A stretch of 64,000 nucleotides of DNA from Acidovorax radicis (GCF_020510705.1 NZ_CP075184.1:1178001-1242000), one strand, 5' to 3'; positions 37,871 through 49,683 are shown, numbered from the stretch's first letter. Numbers and translations are program-made. Notes: a model not told the origin generated them from the sequence alone.

Positions 37871-39535
37871 ATGAAAGATCTGAACGCCAGTAGCAGCACC
37901 TGGGCCGACACCCTGCCAAGCCAGTGGGGCCCCGAGCTTGCGAAGATCGAAATCCCCCTGCGAGAAGAGCGAGCCACCGCGTTGGCGCCCCCACCCGTGG
38001 CAGCACCGGCTCGGCTGTCGCTGCTGGGCTGGATGCGAGAAGGGTTGCGGGCCGCATTTTTCCTGAGGCCTCGCACCGCAGCGGCCTCCCCCACGCCATG
38101 GCAGTTGTTATGGCTGCTGGTGATTGGCAGTGCACTTTTGGTGGGCGCGGCGCGGCTGGAGGTGGTGGGGCCGGCCGACTTTAATCTGCGTGGCTGGCTG
38201 GCGCCGATGTGGGGCAGTCTGGCGTTGCTGTGGATGGCGTGGTGGGCCATGGCGCGTGCCCCAGCGGGGGGCGTGCCGCCTGTATCGGCGAGCGCTTTGC
38301 CTGGCAGCGCACCTGTGTACGGTGGCTTGGCGGCCTGGTATGTGTTGTCGATCTGGGCGCCGCTGGCGCCTGTGCTGGTGCTTTATGGGTTGGCAGCGGC
38401 ACAGGTGCACCGGCCCGCGCTGTGGGATGGGGCGGTGGCGGGGATTGTGTTCTGGGTGGCATATGGCGGGCTCACGCTGTGGGTGCTGGCCGCGCTGGTG
38501 GTGATGAGTGCGCGGTTTATTCAATCGCGTTGGCGCACGGCGGTGTTTGCGGTGGCGTTGGTGGGTGTCATCGGCGTGGGGGCATGGCAGTTTCCCGATC
38601 AGCCTTGGGTGGCGAGTGGGCAGCCCGTGGCCGATGCGGCCGCACAGTCGTCCGATGCGCTGGAGGAGGGCCAGGAGCCGTCGCAAGAGGAAGAGCCTGC
38701 GCACCTGGCGCTGTCGCAGGCGGTGTTTGAAGGCCAGCAGGCCCTGTGGCACCAGCAGGTGGATGCCCTGCTGCCAGAGCGTCCCGGCGTGGTGGATGTG
38801 TATGGGCTGGTGTTTGCCCCCTACGCCGATGAAGACGTGTTCCGCCGCGAAAGCGCGATGGTCAGCACGCTGCTGCAGGAGCGTTTTGACGCCCGTGGCC
38901 GCGTGATCCATCTGCTCAACCATGCCGACACGGCTGTCACGCACGCCTGGGCCACCCCGCAAAACCTGCAACGTGCCATTGCCGCGCTGGGCACGCGCAT
39001 GGACCGTGAACACGACGTGCTGGTGATCTACATGACGTCACACGGCGCGCGCAACCACGAGCTGGCCGCAGCCAACTGGCCGCTGGAGGTGCCGCCCGCC
39101 ACGCCCGAAATGCTGCGCGCCGCGCTTGATGCCGCCGGTATCCGCAACCGCGTGATTGCCGTGTCGGCCTGCTACTCGGGCGGCTGGATCGCGCCGTTGA
39201 GCACCGACCACACGCTGGTCATGACGGCTGCCGATGCCACGCACACTTCTTACGGCTGTGGCTCGCGTTCAGCACTCACCTTTTTCGGCCGGGCTGTTTT
39301 TGATGAGCAGTTGCGCACCACCCATTCGTTTGCCGACGCGTTTGCCAAGGCGGTGCCGCTGATCGCGCAGCGCGAGGTCGAGGCGGGCAAGGCCGATGGG
39401 TTCTCGAACCCCCAAATCCGGGTGGGGGCGCAGATTGCCCCCGTGCTGCGTGCGCTTGAGCAGCGCCTGGACGCATCCCCCGCTGCGCCCACGCAGACCA
39501 AGGCCCAGGTGGCGGTGGCCGCCGAGGGCTCCTAA
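37871..39535 (+). CDS. Membrane-bound C13-family (legumain/caspase-like) cysteine peptidase
   Basis: A 554-residue protein. The first 60 residues are cytoplasmic, residues about 75-245 hold five or so hydrophobic helices, then an acidic linker leads to a peptidase C13 domain (about 300-530). The catalytic dyad is visible as His391 in MTSHGARNH and Cys434 in VSACYSGGW. This is the clan CD fold shared with legumains, caspases and the GPI transamidase. Bacterial members joined to membrane helices are known by sequence but little studied. The substrate is unknown. It starts 248 bp from the divergent EamA gene and is followed by an FtsX-type permease. Confidence 0.85.
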   Translation: MKDLNASSSTWADTLPSQWGPELAKIEIPLREERATALAPPPVAAPARLSLLGWMREGLRAAFFLRPRTAAASPTPWQLLWLLVIGSALLVGAARLEVVGPADFNLRGWLAPMWGSLALLWMAWWAMARAPAGGVPPVSASALPGSAPVYGGLAAWYVLSIWAPLAPVLVLYGLAAAQVHRPALWDGAVAGIVFWVAYGGLTLWVLAALVVMSARFIQSRWRTAVFAVALVGVIGVGAWQFPDQPWVASGQPVADAAAQSSDALEEGQEPSQEEEPAHLALSQAVFEGQQALWHQQVDALLPERPGVVDVYGLVFAPYADEDVFRRESAMVSTLLQERFDARGRVIHLLNHADTAVTHAWATPQNLQRAIAALGTRMDREHDVLVIYMTSHGARNHELAAANWPLEVPPATPEMLRAALDAAGIRNRVIAVSACYSGGWIAPLSTDHTLVMTAADATHTSYGCGSRSALTFFGRAVFDEQLRTTHSFADAFAKAVPLIAQREVEAGKADGFSNPQIRVGAQIAPVLRALEQRLDASPAAPTQTKAQVAVAAEGS

Positions 39536-39613
39536 GATCGTGAACACGTTCTAACGCTGCCCCAAACACCCCACGGGCCGCTTGCCCGCTTGCTTTGCGC
39601 TAAGGTCCACGCC

Positions 39614-42133
39614 ATGAATCTGTCTTTTCTGCGCCTTGGCTGGCGCACCCTGGCCCGGGACCTGCGTGCGGGCGAATTGCGCTTGCTCATCGTGGCCGTC
39701 ACGCTGGCAGTGGCCGCGCTCACATCGGTGGGGTTTTTTGCCGACCGGCTGCAAGGTGGGCTGCAGCGCGATGCGTTGCAACTGCTGGGCGGCGATGCCG
39801 TGGTGGCCAGCGACAACCCGACACCGGCCGCTTTCGTCGAGCGCGCCCAGGCACTGGGCCTGCGATCGGTGACCACGATGGGGTTCCCCACCATGGGCCG
39901 CGCCAGCGATGCGCAGGGCGGGGCCAGCAAGCTGGTGGCGCTCAAAAGCGTGCAGCCGGGCTACCCGTTGCGCGGCACCCTCACGGTAGCCGATGCCCCC
40001 GGAGCGCTGGAGCAGCCCACACGCGACATTCCAGCGCCCGGCGACGTCTGGGTGGATGCGCCTTTGCTCGAATCGCTGGACCTCGCGATGGGCGACACAT
40101 TGCTGCTGGGGGATGCGCAACTGCGCATTGCACGCATCATCGTCATCGAGTCCGACCGGGGTGCGGGCTTCATGAGTTTTGCGCCGCGTGTGATGGTCAA
40201 TGAACGCGATTTGCCTGCCACGGGCCTGGTGCAACCTGCCAGCCGCCTGACCTACCGCTTTGCGGTGGTGGGTGCGGCGCCTGCGGTCAAGGCGTTCAAC
40301 GAGTGGGCCGTGGCCGAGGCCAAGAAGCCAGAGGTGCACGGCGTGCGTGTGGAGTCGCTCGAAAGCGGCCGCCCCGAGATGCGCCAGACGCTGGACCGCG
40401 CGCAGAAATTCCTGAGCCTGGTGGCGCTGCTGGCTGCGTTGCTGTCGGCCGTGGCCGTGGCGCTGGCTGCACGCGGCTTTGCCGCCGAGCACCTCGACGC
40501 TTCGGCCATGCTGCGCGTGCTAGGGCAAAGCCAGCGCACCATTGCGGGCGCCTACACCACCGAGTTCGCGCTGATTGGCCTGTTTGCCAGCGCGCTCGGG
40601 GTGGCGCTGGGCTATGTGGTGCATTACGCCTTTGTGCTGCTGCTGGCCGGCCTGGTGGAGTCGGCCCTGCCGCCGCCCAGCCTGTGGCCGGTGGTGTTTG
40701 GCCTGGGCATGGGTCTCACGCTGCTGTTGGCGTTTGGCCTGCCGCCGGTGTTGCAGCTGGCCCAGGTGCCGCCGCTGCGGGTGATCCGGCGTGACGTGGG
40801 GGGGCTCAAACCCGCTTCACTGGCAGTGCTGGGCGTTGGCATTGCGGGCTTTGCGGCGCTGTTGCTCACCGTGAGCAGCGACATCAAGCTGGGCCTGATC
40901 GCCGTGGGCGGTTTTGCCGGGGCTGTGGCGCTGTTTGCGGGGCTGTCGTGGGTGGCGGTCAAGCTGCTGCGCAAAAGTGTGAACGAAAGCACCGCCCCGC
41001 GCTGGCTGGTGCTGGCCACGCGGCAGATATCTGCGCGGCCGGCCTATGCCGTGGTACAGGTCAGCAGCCTGGCGGTGGGGCTGCTGGCCCTGGTGTTGCT
41101 GGTGCTGCTGCGCACCGACCTGGTGGACAGCTGGCGCAAGGCCACGCCGCCCGATGCGCCCAATCGGTTTGTCATCAACGTGATGCCCGACCAGTCCGAG
41201 GCCTTTCAGCAGGCGCTCCAGAGCGGCGGCGTGGCCAAATACGACTGGTACCCCATGATTCGCGGTCGCCTGGTGGCCGTGAACGGCAAGCCGGTGGGCC
41301 CAGACAATTACACCGACGACCGCGCCAAGCGCCTGGTAGACCGGGAGTTCAATCTTTCCAACGCGGTCGAGGCACCACCCCACAACCAGATCGTGGCCGG
41401 CCTGTGGACCGCAGGCGAAGAAGGCGCCATCAGCGTCGAAGAAGGCATCGCCACCACGCTGGGCCTGCAACTGGGCGACCGCCTGCAGTTCGACATGGGC
41501 GGCGTGCAAAACGAGTCGCGCATCACCAGCCTGCGCAAGGTGGACTGGGGCTCCATGCACGCCAACTTTTTTGTGATGTACCCGGTGGCCAACGTCAAGG
41601 ATGTACCGGTCACTTTCCTCGCAGCCTACCGCGCCCCTGACGTGCATGGGTTCGACAACGCGCTGGTGCGGCAATTCCCCAACATCACCAATGTGGACAT
41701 GGGGGCCACCATCGCCCAGGTGCAGCGGGTGCTCGATCAGGTGATTCGGGCCGTGGAGTTTCTGTTTGCTTTCACGCTGGCCGCCGGGCTGGTGGTGCTG
41801 TTTGCGGCGGTCACCGCCACACGCGAAGAGCGCGCCCGCGAGTACGCCATCATGCGCGCCGTGGGTGCCCGCGCCAGCCTGCTGCGCCAGGTGCAGCGGG
41901 CCGAGCTGGTGGGCGTGGGCCTGCTGGCCGGGTTTTTGGCCAGCGCGGTGGCGGTAGGCGTGGGCTGGGCTCTGGCGCGGTATGTGTTCGACTTCGCCTG
42001 GACGGCATCGCCCTGGGTGCCGCTGGCCGGTGCCGTGGCAGGCGCGGTGCTGGCCCTGGCGGCGGGCTGGTGGGGGCTGCGCGAGGTGCTGCTGCGCTCG
42101 GTGGTTGATACGCTGCGGCGTTCGGCAGAGTGA
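39614..42133 (+). CDS. FtsX-like ABC transporter permease (YbbP type)
   Basis: An 839-residue permease with one N-terminal helix, a large periplasmic domain, and two FtsX membrane units (about 255-400 and 710-835), plus inner helices near 415-445 and 480-505. The C-terminal TATREERAREYAIMRAVGA is the FtsX coupling-helix motif. Size and layout match the E. coli YbbP family, which works with an ATPase (YbbA) in lipid or lipoprotein-linked export. No ATPase gene is adjacent here, so it must come from elsewhere. Start 39614 (MNLSFLRLGW) is preferred to TTG at 39590. Confidence 0.88.
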   Translation: MNLSFLRLGWRTLARDLRAGELRLLIVAVTLAVAALTSVGFFADRLQGGLQRDALQLLGGDAVVASDNPTPAAFVERAQALGLRSVTTMGFPTMGRASDAQGGASKLVALKSVQPGYPLRGTLTVADAPGALEQPTRDIPAPGDVWVDAPLLESLDLAMGDTLLLGDAQLRIARIIVIESDRGAGFMSFAPRVMVNERDLPATGLVQPASRLTYRFAVVGAAPAVKAFNEWAVAEAKKPEVHGVRVESLESGRPEMRQTLDRAQKFLSLVALLAALLSAVAVALAARGFAAEHLDASAMLRVLGQSQRTIAGAYTTEFALIGLFASALGVALGYVVHYAFVLLLAGLVESALPPPSLWPVVFGLGMGLTLLLAFGLPPVLQLAQVPPLRVIRRDVGGLKPASLAVLGVGIAGFAALLLTVSSDIKLGLIAVGGFAGAVALFAGLSWVAVKLLRKSVNESTAPRWLVLATRQISARPAYAVVQVSSLAVGLLALVLLVLLRTDLVDSWRKATPPDAPNRFVINVMPDQSEAFQQALQSGGVAKYDWYPMIRGRLVAVNGKPVGPDNYTDDRAKRLVDREFNLSNAVEAPPHNQIVAGLWTAGEEGAISVEEGIATTLGLQLGDRLQFDMGGVQNESRITSLRKVDWGSMHANFFVMYPVANVKDVPVTFLAAYRAPDVHGFDNALVRQFPNITNVDMGATIAQVQRVLDQVIRAVEFLFAFTLAAGLVVLFAAVTATREERAREYAIMRAVGARASLLRQVQRAELVGVGLLAGFLASAVAVGVGWALARYVFDFAWTASPWVPLAGAVAGAVLALAAGWWGLREVLLRSVVDTLRRSAE

Positions 42134-42204
42134 GTGCGGGCGTCCTCACCCACCCGGTTTTCGCAGGTAACCGGTGCAGCATCGATGCAGCGCTGATGCC
42201 GGCC

Positions 42205-42269
42205 TTGCTAATATGATTTTGATAGCTGCTAGCGCTTTATGAATAAGCGCTACAGCCTGTTTTTATATG
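42205..42269 (+). repeat. Palindromic repeat, copy 8 (runs into the globin start codon)
   Basis: The longest clear copy: TTGCTAATATGATTTTG, ATAGCTGCTAGCGCTT, spacer, AAGCGCTACAGCC and TGTTTTTATATG. The terminal ATG (42267) is the globin start codon, so the repeat supplies the 5' untranslated region and the initiation site. Confidence 0.9.
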
Positions 42270-42710
42270 AATTCTGATACCCCTGCATCTGGCAATAGCA
42301 GCAGCGACAGCGAGAGCGAACCAGTGGCTGCAGCCACCCCCTTTGAGTGGATCGGCGGCGAAAGCCGCGTGCGTGCGCTGACCGAGCGCTTTTATGACCT
42401 GATGGACCTGGAGCCTGGCTACGCCGAGTTGCGCGCGGCCCACGGCAGCGATCTGGGACAGGCCCGGCAAAGACTGTTCATGTTCTTGTGCGGCTGGCTC
42501 GGTGGCCCGTCGTACTACACCGACCAGTTTGGCCACCCGCGCCTGCGCGCGCGCCACATGCCGTTTGCCATCGGCATCAAGGAGCGCGACCAGTGGGTGG
42601 CCTGCATGGACCAGGCCATGGGAGAGACTGGTGTGCCGCAAGACCTGCGCGCACGGTTGAAAGAAAGCTTCATGGGCACGGCAGACTGGATGCGGAACAA
42701 GGGCGTGTGA
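42267..42710 (+). CDS. Group II truncated haemoglobin
   Basis: A 147-residue globin of the 2-on-2 fold. Residues about 25-140 contain the B-E region ALTERFYDLMDLEP, the FLCGWLGGPSYYTDQFGHP segment, the proximal His in RLRARHMPFAI and Trp-G8 in RDQWVACMDQAM. The first 22 residues are Ser/Glu-rich and variable. Group II globins bind O2 and are linked to NO or peroxide protection. No Shine-Dalgarno sequence is present because the repeat ends at the ATG. Confidence 0.92.
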   Translation: MNSDTPASGNSSSDSESEPVAAATPFEWIGGESRVRALTERFYDLMDLEPGYAELRAAHGSDLGQARQRLFMFLCGWLGGPSYYTDQFGHPRLRARHMPFAIGIKERDQWVACMDQAMGETGVPQDLRARLKESFMGTADWMRNKGV

Positions 42711-42715
42711 CCCTT

Positions 42716-42780
42716 GTTTGCTATGCATTCAATAGCTGTTAGCGCTTGTACCTAAAGCGCTAGAGCCGATTTTTGCTCAT
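42716..42780 (+). repeat. Palindromic repeat, copy 9
   Basis: TTTGCTATGCATTCA, ATAGCTGTTAGCGCTTG, spacer, AAAGCGCTAGAGCC and GATTTTTGCTCAT. Starts 6 bp after the globin stop, so the globin gene is flanked on both sides by copies in the same orientation. The rest of the gap to lemA (42,781-43,013) has no convincing gene. Confidence 0.88.
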
Positions 42781-43026
42781 ATCTCTGCCCGCATGGCTTT
42801 TGTTGTTTGCTGTGCGCTGCTTGCCCGTGCTGCACGCGACCCTGGGGCCACTGGCATGACGCGATGGTTGTTTCTGGCGATGGTGGTTGTGTGGGTCGGC
42901 AGCGAGGGCGTTGTTGCGCCTGTGCAGACCGGGGTCGTGCCATCCGTTGGCCAAGCACCAGGGCTTGTGTTGGGTGTATTCAAACAGGCTCTAAGATGCC
43001 CCCACCAATAAATCAGGAGGTGGGGT

Positions 43027-43620
43027 ATGTCAGCAACCGGATGGATCGTTTTGGCGGTGGTGGCCGCTTTGCTGGTGTGGGCCGTCACGGTCTACAACCG
43101 GCTGGTGCAGCTGCGCAACCGCATCGCCAACGCTTTTGGCCAGATCGACGTGCAGCTCAAGCGCCGATACGATTTGATTCCCAACCTGGTGGAGGTGGCG
43201 CGCGGCTATCTGAAGCACGAAGCCGCCACGCTGGAGGCCGTCATCCAGGCACGGGGCCAGGCGCAGGGCGCTGCCGCCGCCGCGCGGGTAGCGCCTGGCA
43301 ACGCCAGCGCCATGGGTGCGCTGGCGGCCGCCGAGGGCGTGCTGGGCGGTAGCCTGGGGCGCCTGATGGTGGTGGCAGAAAGCTACCCCGAACTCAAGGC
43401 CGACGCCACAATGCAATCGCTCTCCGAAGAGCTCACCAGCACTGAAAACCGGCTGGGTTTTGCCCGCCAGGCCTACAACGACCAGGCGCTGGAGTTCAAC
43501 GATGCCGCCACACAGTTCCCCGACCTCGTTGTGGCGCGGCTGCTGGGTTTCGCTCCGGCGCCGATGCTCGAGTCCACGCGCACCGACGAAGAACGCGCCG
43601 CACCCCGGGTGGCGTTCTGA
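43027..43620 (+). CDS. lemA: LemA family protein
   Basis: A 197-residue protein with one N-terminal helix (TGWIVLAVVAALLVWAVTV) and a helical-bundle domain. The segment VQLRNRIANAFGQIDVQLKR and DLIPNLVEVARGY are diagnostic. AGGAGG lies 7 bases before the ATG, one of the strongest Shine-Dalgarno sequences in the window. It is followed at 128 bp by an M48 protease gene on the same strand, a pairing common in bacteria. Role unknown. Confidence 0.93.
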   Translation: MSATGWIVLAVVAALLVWAVTVYNRLVQLRNRIANAFGQIDVQLKRRYDLIPNLVEVARGYLKHEAATLEAVIQARGQAQGAAAAARVAPGNASAMGALAAAEGVLGGSLGRLMVVAESYPELKADATMQSLSEELTSTENRLGFARQAYNDQALEFNDAATQFPDLVVARLLGFAPAPMLESTRTDEERAAPRVAF

Positions 43621-43748
43621 CCCGGTGCTGACCCGGCCCTGACCACTGCACCGGTAACCGCCGCCGCGCCAGCAAAGCACCCCCGGAAAGCGCCCGCGCA
43701 GCCGCGCCCCCGCAGCCCGCTCTCACCGCCACCATCGCAACGCCGAAT

Positions 43749-44840
43749 ATGAAGTTCTGGGACCAACAGCACGACGCCCGCACGGAGACCCGCCGCCTGC
43801 TGCTGGGGTTTGCCGTGGCCGTGGTGATTTTGGTGGTGGCCGTGCACAGCGCCCTGGCCCTGGCCTGGCTGCTGATGGCGGCGGTGCTGCCGGTGCACCT
43901 GCCGTTTCCGCGCGGGTTTCTGGTGGCCAATGTGGGGGTGTCATTGCTGCTGGTGCTGGGCGGCTGGTGGGTGGAGACCTCCAACCTGCGCGCTGGCGGC
44001 GTGCGGCTGGCCAAGCGGGTGGGCGCGCGTGAGCTGCGGCCTTCGCTGTCGCATGCTGAGCAGCGCTTGTCCAACATCGTGGACGAGCTGTGCATCGCCG
44101 CGCACATGCCACGCCCCGAGATCATGGTCATGCCCCGTGCCGACGCCATCAACGCGTTTGCCGCAGGCTGGGACGAAACGGATGCGGTGGTGGCTGTCAC
44201 GCAAGGCGCGCTGGATTACCTCAACCGCGAAGAAATGCAGGGAATGGTCGCCCACGAACTGAGCCACCTGCACGAGGGTGACACGCGCCTGAAGATGCGG
44301 CTGGCGGGCATGGTGTTCGGGCTGGAGCTGGTCTACAACTTTGGCGACACGATGCGCGAGCGGCGTGGCCTGGCCTGGTGGTTCGGGTCGGCCATCATGC
44401 TGGCGGGTTTTGCGGGCTGGCTCACGGGCCGCATGCTCAAGGCCGCCGTGTCGCGCCAGCGCGAATACCTGGCCGACGCGCGTGCCGTGCAATGGACCCG
44501 TAGCAAGGACGGCCTGGGCGGCGTGCTGCGCAAGGTCATGGCCCAGCGCCGCGACACCCCGGCGGGCTATGCCGAGAACCCCACCCACACCGGCCTGGCC
44601 CATCCGGCCGTGCAGCACATGCTGCTGGTGGATGTAGGCGGCGGCAGCCGCATGGAGCGCTGGCTGGACACCCACCCCACGCTCGAAGACCGCGTGCAGC
44701 GTGTGTATGGCCGGCGCATGCAGCCGTTGCCCGCCGTGCCGGTAGCGGCCGCGCCCGAGTCTGCGCGGCGTGATGAGGGTGTGGCACCCGGGGCGGTGTC
44801 GATCGCCTCGTTGGTAGATCCGTTCGCGCGTTTCATGTAA
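43749..44840 (+). CDS. M48-family membrane metalloprotease
   Basis: A 363-residue membrane zinc protease. Two hydrophobic segments lie near the N-terminus (about 20-45 and 55-80). The zinc motif is His169-Glu-Leu-Ser-His173 in MVAHELSHLHEGD, and the third ligand Glu is likely in SRQREYLADARAV. Another membrane pair lies between them (AWWFGSAIMLAGFAGW). It resembles HtpX/YcaL-type enzymes that degrade membrane proteins. It lies downstream of lemA, with which it probably forms an operon. Confidence 0.92.
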   Translation: MKFWDQQHDARTETRRLLLGFAVAVVILVVAVHSALALAWLLMAAVLPVHLPFPRGFLVANVGVSLLLVLGGWWVETSNLRAGGVRLAKRVGARELRPSLSHAEQRLSNIVDELCIAAHMPRPEIMVMPRADAINAFAAGWDETDAVVAVTQGALDYLNREEMQGMVAHELSHLHEGDTRLKMRLAGMVFGLELVYNFGDTMRERRGLAWWFGSAIMLAGFAGWLTGRMLKAAVSRQREYLADARAVQWTRSKDGLGGVLRKVMAQRRDTPAGYAENPTHTGLAHPAVQHMLLVDVGGGSRMERWLDTHPTLEDRVQRVYGRRMQPLPAVPVAAAPESARRDEGVAPGAVSIASLVDPFARFM

Positions 44841-44903
44841 CGCCTGGGTGCCGCCGCTGCGGCTGCCGGCCCGCTGTTTTGTCCTTTCAGGAGACCTTCT
44901 TTC

Positions 44904-45389
44904 ATGTCCCGCGATGAGCGTTTTCAGGAACAAGCCCATGCCTTGGGCTACCGCTTTGATGGTGAGATCAAGATCGGCGGCAACTACGTGCCTCTGGTGC
45001 GCGATGGCCACCACATCTACCTGAGCGGGCAGATCCCGCGCGTGGGCGACACCGTGGTGGTCACGGGCGCTGCAGGGGCGGGCGCCACGCTGGCCCAGGC
45101 GCAGACAGCGGCCAAGGTGTGCGTGATGCGCTCGCTGGCGCTGCTGCAGCGTGCGCTGGGCTCGCTCGACGCCGTGCAGTCCATTTTGCGCATCACCGTG
45201 TATGTGCAGTCGGCGCCCACCTTCACACAGCAAAGCGAGGTGGCCGATGGCGCGTCCGACCTGCTGTTTGCCGTGCTGGGCCCGGCGGGGGCCCACACCC
45301 GCACCTCGGTGGGCGTGCTGCAGTTGCCCAAGAACGCCACGGTGGAGGTGGACCTGATTGCCACCGTGGGCCCGCACGCGCCGAACTGA
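44904..45389 (+). CDS. RidA family protein (YjgF/UK114-like)
   Basis: A 161-residue member of the RidA superfamily. It has the opening GYRFDGEIKIGGNYVPLVRDG, then YLSGQIPRVGDTVV and SILRITVYVQSAPTF, and ends with the VGVLQLPKNATVEVDLIATV strand. The catalytic Arg of true RidA (in xCxRT... of the trimer interface) is not in the usual place; the segment here is AHTRTSVGVLQLP, which does contain an Arg followed by Thr-Ser. True RidA deaminates 2-aminoacrylate; this slightly long form may have another substrate. CAGGAG precedes the ATG. Confidence 0.85.
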   Translation: MSRDERFQEQAHALGYRFDGEIKIGGNYVPLVRDGHHIYLSGQIPRVGDTVVVTGAAGAGATLAQAQTAAKVCVMRSLALLQRALGSLDAVQSILRITVYVQSAPTFTQQSEVADGASDLLFAVLGPAGAHTRTSVGVLQLPKNATVEVDLIATVGPHAPN

Positions 45390-45402
45390 AGGAGCCCCGT
45401 GT

Positions 45403-45630
45403 ATGGATGCGCCCACGCACCTGCGTTTCCATGTTTACGGCCGCATCGTCGAGGTGCGGCGCGAAGGTGCGCTGTGGCAGGCCTACCGCGTGGGTGCCGA
45501 TGGTAAGCGCACGCCTTCGGGTTTTGTGATCCCCGACTTTGTGGAAGAGCCTGAGCTGGCGCAGTTTCTCGAAGACCTGTTCCACGAAAGCGCTTCGCCG
45601 CACAACGGCGACGTGCATCGCATCGCCTGA
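45403..45630 (+). CDS. Small conserved hypothetical protein
   Basis: A 75-residue protein with a compact beta-rich start (LRFHVYGRIVEVRREGALW) and an acidic helix PEELAQFLEDLFHE-like end (EPELAQFLEDLFHES). It resembles a short bacterial family of unknown role that I recall as DUF7661, with low certainty. AAGGAG precedes the ATG by 8 bases. It starts 13 bp after the RidA-like stop and is probably in its operon. Confidence 0.7.
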   Translation: MDAPTHLRFHVYGRIVEVRREGALWQAYRVGADGKRTPSGFVIPDFVEEPELAQFLEDLFHESASPHNGDVHRIA

Positions 45631-45760
45631 GCCTCGCGGGGTGCAGGGAACGCACCTCCCGGAGCAAGTGGTGTGTCCCCGCTGCCACGTCATACCCACG
45701 TCACACCGCTGTCAAAACCAGCCCAGACACTCGGTCCCTTGTTTCAACTTGGGACTGTTC

Positions 45761-47830
<2,070 letters not shown>

Positions 47831-47904
47831 GCACCGGCACCGCGCCGCAGAGCGTGTGGCGGCGCATGCCTTGGCAGTGCCGCCACGCCATACGCTTGAA
47901 TCTA

Positions 47905-47967
47905 TTTGCTGCGGTTTTTATAGCTGCTTGCGCTTGTGTATCAAGCGCTTGCGGCTATTTTTTTATA
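47905..47967 (+). repeat. Palindromic repeat, copy 10 (touches the smr stop codon)
   Basis: TTTGCTGCGGTTTTT, ATAGCTGCTTGCGCTTG, spacer, AAGCGCTTGCGGCT and a run of T ending ATATAT. The smr stop codon (minus strand, 47963-47965) falls within its last bases. The copy separates the convergent cpdB-like and smr genes and could act as a terminator for the plus strand because of its T-run. Confidence 0.85.
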
Positions 47968-48973
47968 TATTTCGGTGCAACACGGGTTGCAGTAGCACCA
48001 CCAGCGCGCCCGCGCCGCCGTCCATCGGGCGGGCCTGCACAAAGGCCAGCACCTCGTTCTTTTGCACCAGCCAGCGCTGCACGCGGCCCTTGAGCACGGG
48101 GCTCTTGCCGGGCGAGCCCAGCCCCTTGCCATGCACTACGCGCACGCAGCGCAGGCCCGTCTTGTGGGCGTGGCGGATGAAATCACCCAGCGCCTCGCGC
48201 GCTTCATCCACACGCAGGCCGTGCAGATCGAGCTGGCGCTGGATGCTCCAGTGGCCCGCGCGCAGGCGGCGCGTTACTTCCACGCCAATGCCGGGGCGGC
48301 GAAAGCTGAGCTGGTCGTCGGTGTCGAGCAGGGTGCTCACGTCGAAGTCGTCGCTGATCGATTCGAGCAACACGCGCTCTTCGTCCAGCCAGTGCTGCAC
48401 GGGCAGCGGCGGTGGCAGGCTGCGGCGCAGCCGCGCCAGGTTGGGGTTGCGCAGCGGTGTGACGGGGCCCACGCTGTGGCTGAAGAGGTGGCGCTCGGCC
48501 TCGGCCCGCGCGGCGGCTTCGCGGCGGGCTTTCTCTTCGGCCTCGCGGCGTTCCTGCTCTTCGCGCAGGCGGCGGGCCATGGTGGCCAGATCCTGCAGTT
48601 GCGTAATGCGTTCACCCGCCCGGCGCGGGGCGGGTGGGGCGCGGCGGCGGGCGGCGGCTGGCCTGGTCCCCGCAGGGCGGTGCGGGTGCTCTGGCTGCAC
48701 TGGGCGCATGGCGGCCTTTGCCGCGGCCTTCTTGCTGGCCATCGCTGCACGGTGGGCCGCTCTCGAAGGCGCGGGTGACGGTGGAGGCGGAGCTTCCGGG
48801 TGCGGGGTGGCCGTTGAAGTGGCTGACGGCGGCGCGCACGGCGGCAGGCTTGCTGAAAGACCCTGGGCCAGCGGCTCTGCCGCGCCTGGGGTTGCCGCTT
48901 TGGGCGCGCTGCTGCCTTTCAGTGCTGCGCGGGCCAGCGCAGCATGCAGGGCGGTGGGTGCCGGCGGGCTCAC
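47963..48973 (-). CDS. Smr-domain protein (MutS2-type small nuclease domain)
   Basis: A 336-residue protein with a C-terminal Smr domain, a DNA/RNA endonuclease fold (about residues 245-330): [19 protein letters not shown] and [18 protein letters not shown] hold the LDxH and HGxG motifs. Residues about 125-170 form a charged coiled coil ([19 protein letters not shown]). The first 115 residues are Ala/Pro-rich. GTG at 48973 overlaps the radC stop (GTGA), so coupling supports this start; ATG at 48742 is an alternative. It lies downstream of radC in a probable two-gene operon. Confidence 0.85.
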   Translation of the reverse strand: MSPPAPTALHAALARAALKGSSAPKAATPGAAEPLAQGLSASLPPCAPPSATSTATPHPEAPPPPSPAPSRAAHRAAMASKKAAAKAAMRPVQPEHPHRPAGTRPAAARRRAPPAPRRAGERITQLQDLATMARRLREEQERREAEEKARREAAARAEAERHLFSHSVGPVTPLRNPNLARLRRSLPPPLPVQHWLDEERVLLESISDDFDVSTLLDTDDQLSFRRPGIGVEVTRRLRAGHWSIQRQLDLHGLRVDEAREALGDFIRHAHKTGLRCVRVVHGKGLGSPGKSPVLKGRVQRWLVQKNEVLAFVQARPMDGGAGALVVLLQPVLHRNI

Positions 48974-49683
48974 ACCAGGCCCTTTTCCGCCATCGACAGC
49001 GCCTGGCCCGGCGCCACGATCACGTGGTCGAGCACGCGCACATCCACCAGGGCCAGTGTGGTCTTGAGGGTTTGGGTCAGGGCTTCATCGGCGCGGCTCG
49101 GGGCCACGCTGCCGCTGGGGTGGTTGTGGGCCAGCACCACGGCGGCGGCCTGGTGGTGCAGCGCGCGCAGCACCACCTCGCGGGGGTACACGCTGGTTTG
49201 CGTGAGCGTGCCGCGAAACAGCTCTTCCATGGCCAGCAGGCGGTTCTGGCTGTCGAGAAACAATACGGCAAACACCTCGTGGCCCTTGGCCGCCAGGTGC
49301 AGCTGCAGGTAGTGCTTCACGGCGTCGGGGGAGTCGAACACCTCGCGCTCGCGCAGCTGCTGGGCCAGCGCGCGCCGGGCCAGTTCGAGCACGGCCACCA
49401 GCTCGGCGCGCTTGGCAGGGCCCAGGCCCTTGATGCGTTCCAGGTCGGCCGCGCTGGTGTGCAGCAGGCCCGCAATGCCACCAAACCCGCCGGTGATGCC
49501 GCCTGTGGCGGGGTCAATCCCGGGCGGGTCGAGCAGCTCTTGCGCCATCTGCAGCACGCCTTTGCCCACGATGCCGGTGCGCAGCAGGATGGCCAGCAGC
49601 TCGGCATCGGCCAGCGCGGCGGGGCCGCGCGCCAGCAGCTTTTCGCGCGGCTGGGCGTCGGTGGGCAGGTCTTTGAGGGCCAT
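48970..49683 (-). CDS. radC: RadC/JAB-domain DNA repair-associated protein
   Basis: A 237-residue protein. Residues about 50-110 contain a helix-hairpin-helix ([21 protein letters not shown]) and the C-terminal part is a JAMM/MPN+ metal-binding domain with [15 protein letters not shown]. The start [17 protein letters not shown] is family-typical and fixes 49683; the upstream extension to 49800 is rejected. RadC was once linked to repair but its role is unclear. It is divergent from fkpB and coupled to the Smr gene. Confidence 0.94.
   Translation of the reverse strand: MALKDLPTDAQPREKLLARGPAALADAELLAILLRTGIVGKGVLQMAQELLDPPGIDPATGGITGGFGGIAGLLHTSAADLERIKGLGPAKRAELVAVLELARRALAQQLREREVFDSPDAVKHYLQLHLAAKGHEVFAVLFLDSQNRLLAMEELFRGTLTQTSVYPREVVLRALHHQAAAVVLAHNHPSGSVAPSRADEALTQTLKTTLALVDVRVLDHVIVAPGQALSMAEKGLV

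Noticed and set aside
42793..43011. Hydrophobic 72-residue frame upstream of lemA
   Set aside because: It has a membrane-like stretch but no Shine-Dalgarno sequence and an atypical codon mix; it runs into the lemA leader. It could be real but I cannot support it.
48742..48973. Later ATG (48742) as the smr start
   Set aside because: Possible, but the GTG at 48973 overlaps the radC stop as GTGA, which favours the longer form; noted as an alternative.
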